In this document: positions 7,815-15,199 of the stretch, piece by piece
Layout of the letters: each line of letters starts with the position of its first letter
How positions within the stretch are numbered: the stretch's first letter is position 1
Made by a program: the position numbers and the translations under genes
Source of the DNA: Janibacter cremeus
Lineage (GTDB): Bacteria > Actinomycetota > Actinomycetes > Actinomycetales > Dermatophilaceae
Assembly: GCF_029395675.1 (NCBI RefSeq)
Contig: NZ_CP115184.1
Location: 2,418,001 to 2,482,000 of the forward strand
DNA: 64,000 bases
Reading direction: 5' to 3'
The notes under the pieces: generated by a model
What the model saw: the letters and a program-made list of their open reading frames with translations, nothing else
Databases searched by the model: none
What the model was told of the DNA's origin: nothing

Positions 7815-9305
7815 ATGCTGAGTCTGATCATCTTCCTCCCCTTGGTCGTCGCCGCAGTCGTCGCTGCGGTCCCCTCGTTGGGCGCCGCGGCCGCTCGGTG
7901 GGTGTGGGTAGCCGTGAGCGTCGTCGAGCTGGTGCTCGTCGGCGTGCTCTGGGCGGGCTACGAGGACCCCGGGTCGAACGGGCTGGCCTTCGAGGAGCAG
8001 GTGCCGTGGATCCCGGGGGTCGGCAGCAGCTATCACGTCGGCGTGGACGGACTGTCGCTGCCGCTGGTGGCCATGACGTCGGTCGTCTTCCTCGCATGTG
8101 CCGTCTACGCCCTTCGCGATCGGGAGCGCCCTCGCGCGCACACCGCCCTGTTCCTCTTCCTGCAGAGCGTGAGCCTCGGGGTCTTCTTGGCCGCCGACCT
8201 CATCGTGTTCTTCGTGTTCTTCGATCTGTCCATCGTGGGCATGTACTTCGTCATCGCCGGCTGGGGCCACGGGGACCCCGCCCGGTCCGCCCTGAAGTTC
8301 TTCCTCTACACGTTCCTGGGATCCCTGGCCCTGCTCCTGGGGTTCATCGGGCTCTACGTGGCCTCGGACCCACACACCTTCGACATCCGTGAGCTCGTCG
8401 CGGCCACGCCGCTGGAGGACGACCCGGTGGCGGGAGGCTTCGTCCTGGCGGCGATCCTCCTGGGTCTGGCCGTCAAGACCCCGACCGTGCCTTTCCACAC
8501 CTGGCTCCCCCCGGCCCACACCGATGCACCGGCCACCGGCTCGGCCGTGCTGGCGGGCGTGCTGCTGAAGATGGGGACCTACGGCTTCGTGCGCATCGCC
8601 ATGCCGATCCTGCCGGAGGCCTGGCGCGCATGGGCCTGGGTGATCGTGGCGGTCGGCATCGTCTCCGTCCTGTACGGGGCGTTCGTGGCACTGGCCCAGA
8701 CCAACCTCAAGCGGATGATCGCCTACACCTCCGTGAACCACATGGGTTACATCATCCTCGCCCTGGGTGCGGTCGGCCTCCTCGTCGATGACACCGCGCA
8801 GGCCCGGTCGGTGGCGGTGACCGGCGCGGTCGTGCAGATGGTCAGTCACGGTCTGATCACCGCCGCCCTCTTCCTCCTGGCGGGGGTGATGTACAACCGC
8901 GCCGGCACCTACGACATGGGTTCCTACGGCGGTCTGGCCACGCCTGCACCGCGCTACGCGACACTGTTCGCCGTGGCGGCCTTCGCCTCGCTGGGCCTGC
9001 CCGGGCTGTCCGGGTTCATCGCCGAGTTCCAGATCTTTGCCGGCAGCATCGCAGTCGCCCCGGTCACCGCGATCGCCCTGCCGGGCATCCTCGTCACCGC
9101 CGCCTTGTTCCTGCTGGCGCTCCAGCGAGTCTTCACCGGTCCCACGCAGGGCCAGTCATCCGGATTCGCCGACCTACGCGGCCGGGAGCTGTGGTCGGTC
9201 GGCCCGCTGCTTGCCCTCTCCTTGCTCATCGGCGTGGTGCCCCAGGTCCTGCTCGGAGTGATCGAGCCGGCGTCCGCTGCCCTGATCACCCTGGTCGGGA
9301 AATAG
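7815..9305 (+). CDS. nuoM: NADH-quinone oxidoreductase subunit M-like antiporter subunit
   Basis: Antiporter-like subunit of 496 residues with about 14 membrane helices. It is a canonical NuoM: GLAVKTPTVPFHTWLPPAHTDAPATGSAVLAGVLLKMGTYG holds the Lys of helix 7 and the helix 8 Lys, and NLKRMIAYTSVNHMGYIILA is the conserved helix 9 region. A TTG overlapping the nuoL stop at 7809 is a possible earlier start that would add two residues; ATG was preferred. The good conservation here contrasts with the altered NuoH and NuoB/NuoD-like proteins. Confidence 0.9.
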   Translation: MLSLIIFLPLVVAAVVAAVPSLGAAAARWVWVAVSVVELVLVGVLWAGYEDPGSNGLAFEEQVPWIPGVGSSYHVGVDGLSLPLVAMTSVVFLACAVYALRDRERPRAHTALFLFLQSVSLGVFLAADLIVFFVFFDLSIVGMYFVIAGWGHGDPARSALKFFLYTFLGSLALLLGFIGLYVASDPHTFDIRELVAATPLEDDPVAGGFVLAAILLGLAVKTPTVPFHTWLPPAHTDAPATGSAVLAGVLLKMGTYGFVRIAMPILPEAWRAWAWVIVAVGIVSVLYGAFVALAQTNLKRMIAYTSVNHMGYIILALGAVGLLVDDTAQARSVAVTGAVVQMVSHGLITAALFLLAGVMYNRAGTYDMGSYGGLATPAPRYATLFAVAAFASLGLPGLSGFIAEFQIFAGSIAVAPVTAIALPGILVTAALFLLALQRVFTGPTQGQSSGFADLRGRELWSVGPLLALSLLIGVVPQVLLGVIEPASAALITLVGK

Positions 9306-9319
9306 GGGTGAATGGATCG

Positions 9320-10741
9320 ATGCAGATGCAACCGGCTCTGCTGCTGCCGGAGATCACCACCTTCATCGGTGGCCTCGTCGTTCTGCTGGGCGGGTCATTC
9401 CTCCCCCGGGACCGCCAGTGGATCGCCCGCGCCCTTGCCGCACTCGCACTGCTGGGCGCGGCGGGCACAGCGGCCTTCGCCATGGCCGGACCTGCTCAGA
9501 CCGCGTTCTCCGGGACCTTTGCGGTGGACGTCGCCACCGGCGCCGCCCGGGTGATCACCGCGCTGACCACACTGCTGATCCTGGGCGTGGCCTCCGGGGA
9601 GATCGCTGGCTCCGCCCGCGAGTCCGACACGTACGCGCTGCTGCTCTTCGCCGCCACAGGGGTCATGGTCCTCGCAGGAACCACCGACCTGCTCGTGCTC
9701 ATCGTCGGGTTCCTCCTCGCCAGCATTCCGCTGTACGGGATCGTGGGGCTGCGGGGCGGTCGATCCGGGGCCGAGGCGGCCGTGAAGACCTACCTCATGG
9801 GTGCGCTCTCTGGGATCGTGCTCATGCTCGGGGTCACTCTGCTCTACGCCCTGACCGGCGCCACCGACTACGCCGGACTCGAGGAGGGACTGTCCGTGGC
9901 TCCGGACGCAGCCGTGGGCGCCGGCGTGCTGTGTGTCCTCGTCGGTCTGCTCTTCAAGGCCGGCGGGGTGCCCGTCCACTTCTGGGTGCCCGACGCCGCC
10001 CAGGGTGCCGGTGTCACCGCCGCGACCTTCCTCACCACCGTGCCCAAGGTCGGAGCGCTGGTGGCCATGTATCGGCTCATGGCCGTGAGCTCAGCCGGGA
10101 ACGAGTCCTGGCTGGTCGTCGTGGCGGTACTCGCCACCGCCTCGATGGTCCTGGGAAACCTGGCCGCCTTCTGGCAGCGCGATCCTCGCCGACTGCTGGG
10201 CTGGTCGACGGTCTCCCAGGTCGGGTTCCTGCTCGTGCCCGTGGCCGCCGCCGGACGCAGCGATCTCGCCCTGCCCTCCCTGCTCTTCTACCTGGCTGCG
10301 TACGCTCTCACCAATGTTGCGGCCTTCGCGGTCACCGCGACGTTTCCCGATCGCCGAGAGCTGGACGACTACCGCGGACTGGTCAGTGCCCGGCCCGGAC
10401 TCGCGCTGGCACTGCTCGTCGCCCTGCTGGGTCTGGTGGGGACCCCACCGACGGCGGTGTTCGTGGGCAAGCTCGCCACTGCCACCGCCGCCTGGGACGG
10501 CGGACACGCATGGCTTGCCCTGATGGTGATGATCAACAGCCTGCTCAGCCTCTTCTACTACCTGCGCTGGTTCGGGCCCGCTCTCGCGCGTTCGGGCGAG
10601 CGGGATCGGCAGATCCCGCGAACGGGTGAGGTCGCGACCTGGCCCGCGGTGACCGCCGTGGTCGCCGCCACCGCGAGCGTGGGGCTCGGGGTCGGCGCCG
10701 GACTCCTGTGGTCGGCGTTGGCCGACTCCCTGCTGCTCTAG
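9320..10741 (+). CDS. nuoN: NADH-quinone oxidoreductase subunit N-like antiporter subunit
   Basis: Last gene of the cluster, an antiporter-like subunit of 473 residues with about 14 helices. The stretch LLFKAGGVPVHFWVPDAAQGAGVTAATFLTTVPKVGAL matches NuoN (family: GLxFKxAxVPFHxWTPDVYEGAPT...F....K.A). The ATG is preceded by AGGGGTG about 9 bases upstream; an in-frame GTG at 9308 would add four residues. It converges with tmsB, with no clear terminator in the 94-bp gap. It ends the membrane arm without any nuoE, nuoF, nuoG or nuoI gene on either side. Confidence 0.88.
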   Translation: MQMQPALLLPEITTFIGGLVVLLGGSFLPRDRQWIARALAALALLGAAGTAAFAMAGPAQTAFSGTFAVDVATGAARVITALTTLLILGVASGEIAGSARESDTYALLLFAATGVMVLAGTTDLLVLIVGFLLASIPLYGIVGLRGGRSGAEAAVKTYLMGALSGIVLMLGVTLLYALTGATDYAGLEEGLSVAPDAAVGAGVLCVLVGLLFKAGGVPVHFWVPDAAQGAGVTAATFLTTVPKVGALVAMYRLMAVSSAGNESWLVVVAVLATASMVLGNLAAFWQRDPRRLLGWSTVSQVGFLLVPVAAAGRSDLALPSLLFYLAAYALTNVAAFAVTATFPDRRELDDYRGLVSARPGLALALLVALLGLVGTPPTAVFVGKLATATAAWDGGHAWLALMVMINSLLSLFYYLRWFGPALARSGERDRQIPRTGEVATWPAVTAVVAATASVGLGVGAGLLWSALADSLLL

Positions 10742-10835
10742 ACGAGGCAGCGCTGCTCTGGTCGGGAGAGCGCCGTCGTGACCTGTACGACACGACACGA
10801 GCCCTACCCGGCGGGCTGGCGGGCAGGCTGCTCGA

Positions 10836-12104
10836 TCAGAAGGTGTGCCGCAGCGGGTAGCCGCTGACCCCCTTCGCATCCGTCCTGGTCGCGAGCACGT
10901 GGGCGAGCTCGAGCTCGTGGCGCTCGAAGGCGATCCGCGAGCCGGTCATGTACAGCCCCCACACGCGCGCGGTGCCCTCCCCGACCTCCGCGACCGCCTC
11001 GTCCCAGTGGGCCGCGAGGTTGCGGTTCCAGCCGGCGAGGGTCATCGCGTAGTGCGGGCGCAGGTTCTCGGCGTGCTGGACCTCCAGCCCGGCGTCCTGG
11101 GCCGCGGACAGGACCGTGCCCATGCCGGTCAGCTCCCCGTCGGGGAAGACGTACCGGTCGATGAAGGGCCCGGTCTCGCGACGGCGGTTGTCGGGGCGGG
11201 TGATGCAGTGGTTGAGCAGCCTGCCACCGGGGCGCAGCTTGTCGCGCAGTGAGGCGAAGTACGACGGGTAGTTGCGCACCCCGATGTGCTCGGTCAGCCC
11301 GATGGAGCTCACCGCGTCGAAGTCGCCCTCCGGCACGTCGCGGTAGTCCATGAACCGCACCTCGGCGAGGTCCCCGAGACCGGCGCGGTCGATGGCCTCC
11401 TTGGCCCAGTCCGCTTGTGCCCGGGAGAGGGTGACGCCCAGCGCGCGCACCCCGTACTCGCGGGCGGCGTGCATGACCATCCCGCCCCAGCCGCAACCGA
11501 CGTCGAGCAACCGCTGCCCGGGCTGCAGGTCGAGCTTGCGTGCGATGAGGTCGTACTTGGCGAACTGCGCGTCCTCGAGCGAGGTGTCGGCGGTCGGGAA
11601 GAGCGCGCACGTGTAGGTCATCGACGGTCCGAGGACCAGCTCGTAGAAGCGGTTGGACACGTCGTAGTGGTGGCTGATGGCCGCGGAGTCGCGCTGCTTG
11701 CTGTGGCGCAACCCCTCGACCACGCGCCGCCAGCGCGGCAGGTGCTCCTGGGACGGGACGGGCGGCGGGTCGAGGTGGCGCCATCCCAGTCCGCGCACCA
11801 CCTCCAGTGCCTCCGTCGGCCCGGGCATGCGCCACCGCTTCTGGTTGCGCATGGCGCTCATCAGCGGGTAGGGGTCACCGGGGTTGAAGCCGGTCGCGAC
11901 GAGGTCGCCCATGACGTACGCCCGCACGACACCCAGGTCGCCCGGCGCGGTGAGCAGGTACGACAGCCCGCGCTCGGTGCGCAGGTCCATGGTGAAGGGA
12001 GCATCCGGCGGTCCGGCGGAGCTGCCGTCGTACGCCGTGATGTGCACCGGAAGCTCCTCCGGCACGAAGGATGCCAACGCGTCGGCGATCGCGATCGTGC
12101 TCAT
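10836..12104 (-). CDS. tmsB: SAM-dependent fatty-acyl methyltransferase, tmsB/ufaA1-type
   Basis: Methyltransferase of the cyclopropane-fatty-acid synthase family, 422 residues. The C-terminal half has the SAM fold with LLDVGCGWGGMVMHAA (motif I) and the family segment DAAISHHYDVSNRFYELVLGPSMTYTCALF. Because it is coupled by ATGA overlap to a DHCR24-like FAD oxidoreductase, the best reading is the TmsB/BfaB role: methylating the C10 position of phospholipid-bound oleoyl chains to the 10-methylene product, which TmsA then reduces to 10-methylstearate (tuberculostearate). A plain cyclopropane synthase is the alternative. It acts at the inner face of the membrane. Confidence 0.82.
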   Translation of the reverse strand: MSTIAIADALASFVPEELPVHITAYDGSSAGPPDAPFTMDLRTERGLSYLLTAPGDLGVVRAYVMGDLVATGFNPGDPYPLMSAMRNQKRWRMPGPTEALEVVRGLGWRHLDPPPVPSQEHLPRWRRVVEGLRHSKQRDSAAISHHYDVSNRFYELVLGPSMTYTCALFPTADTSLEDAQFAKYDLIARKLDLQPGQRLLDVGCGWGGMVMHAAREYGVRALGVTLSRAQADWAKEAIDRAGLGDLAEVRFMDYRDVPEGDFDAVSSIGLTEHIGVRNYPSYFASLRDKLRPGGRLLNHCITRPDNRRRETGPFIDRYVFPDGELTGMGTVLSAAQDAGLEVQHAENLRPHYAMTLAGWNRNLAAHWDEAVAEVGEGTARVWGLYMTGSRIAFERHELELAHVLATRTDAKGVSGYPLRHTF

Positions 12105-13486
12105 TGCCTTCCCACCGCTTTCTCGTAGAGGCCGGTCAGCCGGCCGTCGGGGTCGTAGTCCTGTCGTACACGGGCGAGGTTCGCGCCGTCGTAGAGACGG
12201 TCGAAGACCTCACGGTCGTAGTAGGCCTCGGAGTAGAGGGACTTGTGCCCACCGAGCTCGTGGACCTTGGCCTCGATGGCGCGGTTGAGCGGGCCGTTCG
12301 GCGCGTCGTCCCCGACGGGCACGGTCCCCCAGAAGCCGACGTTGACGTAGGTCACCCCCGGGCGAAGGGGGTAGGTCGGCCAGGTGCGCACCTCGCCGTC
12401 GACCTCCCGCAGGCGAAGGGGGCACAACCACACCGGACGCATACCCACCCGGGCGTCGAACCATGCGAGGAACTCGGGCAGCCGGTCGAGCGTCACCTCG
12501 ACATCCTGGATGACCCGCTCGCGCAGCGGTCGGCCGACGCGGGCGTCGAGGCGGTCGACGAGGTCGAAGCGCCGGTCGAGCCCGATGAGCTTGTGGTAGA
12601 CGTCCGAGCGGCGCCAGCGCCGTGGCCAGATCCGGCGGATGCGGGGGTCCTGCACGCCGAAGGCCCCGGAGCACCAGAACCAGTCGGTGTCCCAGCGCCA
12701 GAGGTAGTCGTGCATCGTCAGCAGGTCGGTGGGGCGCTGCTGCAGGGAGCGGTAGAAGATCTGCTGGCCGGTGTAGTCGCTCGTCGGGCCCGGCGCGTCG
12801 GTCCACGTCGCGAGTGTCAGGTACATCTCGTGCGGGGAGAAGGCCACGCCGTCGAGACCGTCCACCCGGGTCCCCTCGTGCTCACCGGCCGCGACGATCT
12901 GCTCGACCGCGTCCGCGAGCGCCGACGCGTCGTGGAAGCGCAGGTGCCGCAGGGCCACCCGCGAGCGCACCGGCTCGAGCTCGATGTGCAGCCGGACGGC
13001 GTACCCGAGGGAGCCGTACGAGTTGGGGAAGGCAGCGAAGAGGCCAGCGTGCTCGCCGTCGGGCGTGGCCGTGACGATCTCGCCGGAGCCGGTGAGGACG
13101 TCCATCTCCAGGACGGACTCGTGCGGCAGCCCGTTGCGGAAGCTCGTGGCCTCGATGCCCAGGCCGGTGACCGCCCCGCCGAGGGTGATCGTGCGCAGCT
13201 GCGGCACGACGAGCGGGATGAGGCCGTGCGGCAGCGTGGCCGCGACGAGGTCCTCGTAGGTGCACATGCCCTGCACCTGCGCAGTGCGGTTGGTGGCGTC
13301 GACCTCGATGACACCCGTGAGGCCGGAGACGTCGAGCCCGGGCGCGTCCGTGCCCGAGCGCGGTCGGAACAGGTTGGAGGTCCGTTTCGCCAGGCGCACC
13401 GGCGCACCGTCCGGGATCGCCTCGCGCGACCGAACGAGCCGCTCCACGGCCTCCCGGTGCGAGGCCCAGCCAACTACCTGCGCCAT
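12101..13486 (-). CDS. tmsA: FAD-binding oxidoreductase, tmsA-type methylene fatty acid reductase
   Basis: Oxidoreductase of 461 residues with an N-terminal VAO-type FAD domain: RLAKRTSNLFRPR, GLTGVIEVDATNRTAQVQGMCTYEDLV and LGGAVTGLGIEATSFRNGLPHESV are its usual nucleotide-binding blocks. The C-terminal half resembles the DHCR24/sterol reductase branch (DYLWRWDTDWFWCSGAFGVQ; LCPLRL). With tmsB it would make 10-methyl branched fatty acids. The start at MAQVVGW is chosen because the 20 codons before it look like leader, not domain. It is the first gene of the pair, so the promoter should lie just upstream. Confidence 0.82.
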   Translation of the reverse strand: MAQVVGWASHREAVERLVRSREAIPDGAPVRLAKRTSNLFRPRSGTDAPGLDVSGLTGVIEVDATNRTAQVQGMCTYEDLVAATLPHGLIPLVVPQLRTITLGGAVTGLGIEATSFRNGLPHESVLEMDVLTGSGEIVTATPDGEHAGLFAAFPNSYGSLGYAVRLHIELEPVRSRVALRHLRFHDASALADAVEQIVAAGEHEGTRVDGLDGVAFSPHEMYLTLATWTDAPGPTSDYTGQQIFYRSLQQRPTDLLTMHDYLWRWDTDWFWCSGAFGVQDPRIRRIWPRRWRRSDVYHKLIGLDRRFDLVDRLDARVGRPLRERVIQDVEVTLDRLPEFLAWFDARVGMRPVWLCPLRLREVDGEVRTWPTYPLRPGVTYVNVGFWGTVPVGDDAPNGPLNRAIEAKVHELGGHKSLYSEAYYDREVFDRLYDGANLARVRQDYDPDGRLTGLYEKAVGRQ

Positions 13487-13874
13487 ACATGCAACTGTAG
13501 CCGAGCGGTGTGGGCTAGTTGGCGATCCCCTCGATGGCCAAATCAACTGCCCCCGATGGCACTTCTGTGCCGTGCCCCTCCTCCTGATCGCTGCCCCTTG
13601 CCCTGATCCTCACGCTGAGTGTGGGCGGCCTGACCTGCCCCCGCACGCGAAGTTGCTTCACCATTTCGTGCACACCGGCTGAGCGCTTGGCCCCGTCCGT
13701 TGCCCAGACTGACCCGTCGGGCCCCTCCGTGCCCAAAGATGTCGCAGCAGCAGGTCGTCGCGGGTAGACGGCGGAGCAAGTGACGCAGGACGCCTCAAGT
13801 GCCTGCCTTGGTATGAGCCAGCAAATTGGCTCCCCGATGGGCAAGCGCCGAATTCTCAGCAGGCACCCCGCGCT
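13487..13874. other. Gene-poor junction between tms genes and the A/T-richer island
   Basis: No convincing gene is seen in these bases. A frame open on the minus strand across 13515-13982 has no family resemblance and overlaps the next gene. The sequence becomes less GC-rich toward its right end. A 6-bp inverted repeat, GAGCCA at 13812 and TGGCTC at 13824, is the only symmetric site noted. It should contain the tmsA promoter on the minus strand and the island operon promoter on the plus strand. Confidence 0.4.
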
Positions 13875-14645
13875 GTGAGTGGTGCAGTGAACCCCACAAG
13901 CGCGTTGCTTGTAAGGCAAGATGTTCCTGTGACAAATACGGGGGCCCAAAAGGACAGCGTTGCACCTGCTCAGCTCGCTCACGAAGATGTAGTGCTCAAG
14001 TGGTATGAGGTCATCTTCGGTGCGCCAGAGGAGTGGCGGCGACGGGCATCGACGGGCGCTGGCCTCCTGTCCGCTGGGATGGCGGCGCTCCTGGCTGGTC
14101 TACTCCTTGGTCCGGAACGCGATATTCCCGTAGCCGCCAAGGGCTTGAGTGTCACCGCCGCGGTACTGTACCTCGCAGCGGTCCTTGGATTCCTGGACGC
14201 CGCAGCACGGCCGCCATTGAACCTGAGGTACAACGAGAAATCCGGTCACATGGAGCCCGTCACCACGGGACCTGCGTCCCTAGCCGGCGTACCACCGCCG
14301 AAGCTCCTTACCGTTCTCGCCGAGGAAGCTGCTTGTCAGGTGAAGCCGCTACGGAGAAGGGTGACCTTCGCCAAATGGGCGGCTGGATTGGCCATGATCA
14401 CCACAGTAGCCAGCGTTATTCTGCTGGTGTTGAGAGTGAGTTCCACCGCTACCGTGACTGTCGTATCACCTAAGACTCTGACGAACATTCAGCAGCAGTG
14501 CCCCCGCTACACCGGAGCGCAGTCAGTGCATGTCGAAGAATCTACCGCCAGCGTTGTGCGCTTCAAAATCCCCGCAGCTCTTTGCATCTCTGGTGAGACT
14601 AAAGTGGCAGTGGCCGCTACTAAGGCTTGGGTTTCGGTCGACTAG
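13875..14645 (+). CDS. Unrecognised membrane protein, first gene of island operon
   Basis: Protein of 256 residues (238 if translation starts at the in-frame GTG at 13929, before VTNTGAQKD; neither start has a clear ribosome site). It has a short cytoplasmic part with VVLKWYEVIFGAPEEWRRRAS, two close membrane helices (about 62-80 and 90-108), a cytoplasmic stretch with PPPKLLTVLAEEAACQVKPLRRR, a third helix (about 166-187) and a roughly 70-residue exported domain with two Cys that could pair. I do not know the family. The gene ends in TAGTG, where the next gene begins. Composition is less GC-rich than the flanking chromosome, which suggests transfer. Confidence 0.65.
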   Translation: MSGAVNPTSALLVRQDVPVTNTGAQKDSVAPAQLAHEDVVLKWYEVIFGAPEEWRRRASTGAGLLSAGMAALLAGLLLGPERDIPVAAKGLSVTAAVLYLAAVLGFLDAAARPPLNLRYNEKSGHMEPVTTGPASLAGVPPPKLLTVLAEEAACQVKPLRRRVTFAKWAAGLAMITTVASVILLVLRVSSTATVTVVSPKTLTNIQQQCPRYTGAQSVHVEESTASVVRFKIPAALCISGETKVAVAATKAWVSVD

Positions 14646-15199
14646 TGCCCTTGCCAGAGGTTCTCGCGATCCTATCGACCAACTTACCGGCGCCGTCGGT
14701 ATATGAAGCTTATGAACTAGGGGTGGAGGCTGCCCAAGATCGACTCTCCCGCCCGGTGCGGCCCAGACACGGTGGAGGTCAAGCACCCGTCGATGGCGAG
14801 GAAGATTCGTACGAGGCCCTTTGCGTGATAGCACTCCTAGAGACTACAGGCGATAAAGCTTTGATAGCGGAGCTAATTGCATCAGCGCTGTCGCGAGGTA
14901 GCACTCATAGCAAGGCTGCCGTACTCCTCGTTGCCGCGCCCCACTCCACCCTTACAGCCGCCGAATTCTTTGGCACCATATCGCCGCATCCATTGCCAGC
15001 GATAGTGACAATAGATGGGATTGACGATATCCCGAATGCTTTTGCCAAGATAATTGAGTACCACATTGTGAGCAGCTCGCATGGGTTCTTTCCAGAGGCC
15101 AAGACACTAGATAGGGCGCGTGCGTCACTAGATGGGCCAGACCCGCCGGGCTTAGGACCATATTCAACCGAGTACCATTTGCCCGGGAGGTTAGCTTGA
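14645..15199 (+). CDS. Unrecognised 184-aa protein, middle gene of island operon
   Basis: Soluble protein starting at a GTG that shares one base with the upstream stop and ending in TTGA, where the third gene starts, so translation of all three genes is coupled. Residues 1-40 (PLPEVLAILSTNLPAPSVYEAYELGVEAAQDRL) look helical; a Gly/Glu/Asp-rich linker follows; residues 60-150 alternate helix and strand (AVLLVAAPHSTLTAAEFFGTI, PAIVTIDGIDDIPNAFAKIIEYHI). No nuclease, NTPase or TIR motif was found. Codon use includes many A/T-ending codons unlike the neighbours. Function unknown; its fixed place in a three-gene coupled unit suggests a complex with the other two products. Confidence 0.6.
   Translation: MPLPEVLAILSTNLPAPSVYEAYELGVEAAQDRLSRPVRPRHGGGQAPVDGEEDSYEALCVIALLETTGDKALIAELIASALSRGSTHSKAAVLLVAAPHSTLTAAEFFGTISPHPLPAIVTIDGIDDIPNAFAKIIEYHIVSSSHGFFPEAKTLDRARASLDGPDPPGLGPYSTEYHLPGRLA

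Noticed and set aside
2679..10741. Reading the nuo-like cluster as a formate hydrogenlyase/hydrogenase-4 or Mrp antiporter
   Set aside because: Subunit set (NuoA, H, J, K, L, M, N, with a NuoK of 100 aa and NuoJ-like protein) follows complex I order; no hydrogenase large or small subunit with NiFe cysteines and no MrpE/F/G is present.
13515..13982. Minus-strand frame of 155 codons at the island edge
   Set aside because: Overlaps the first island gene, has odd Cys/Arg-rich composition and no family resemblance.
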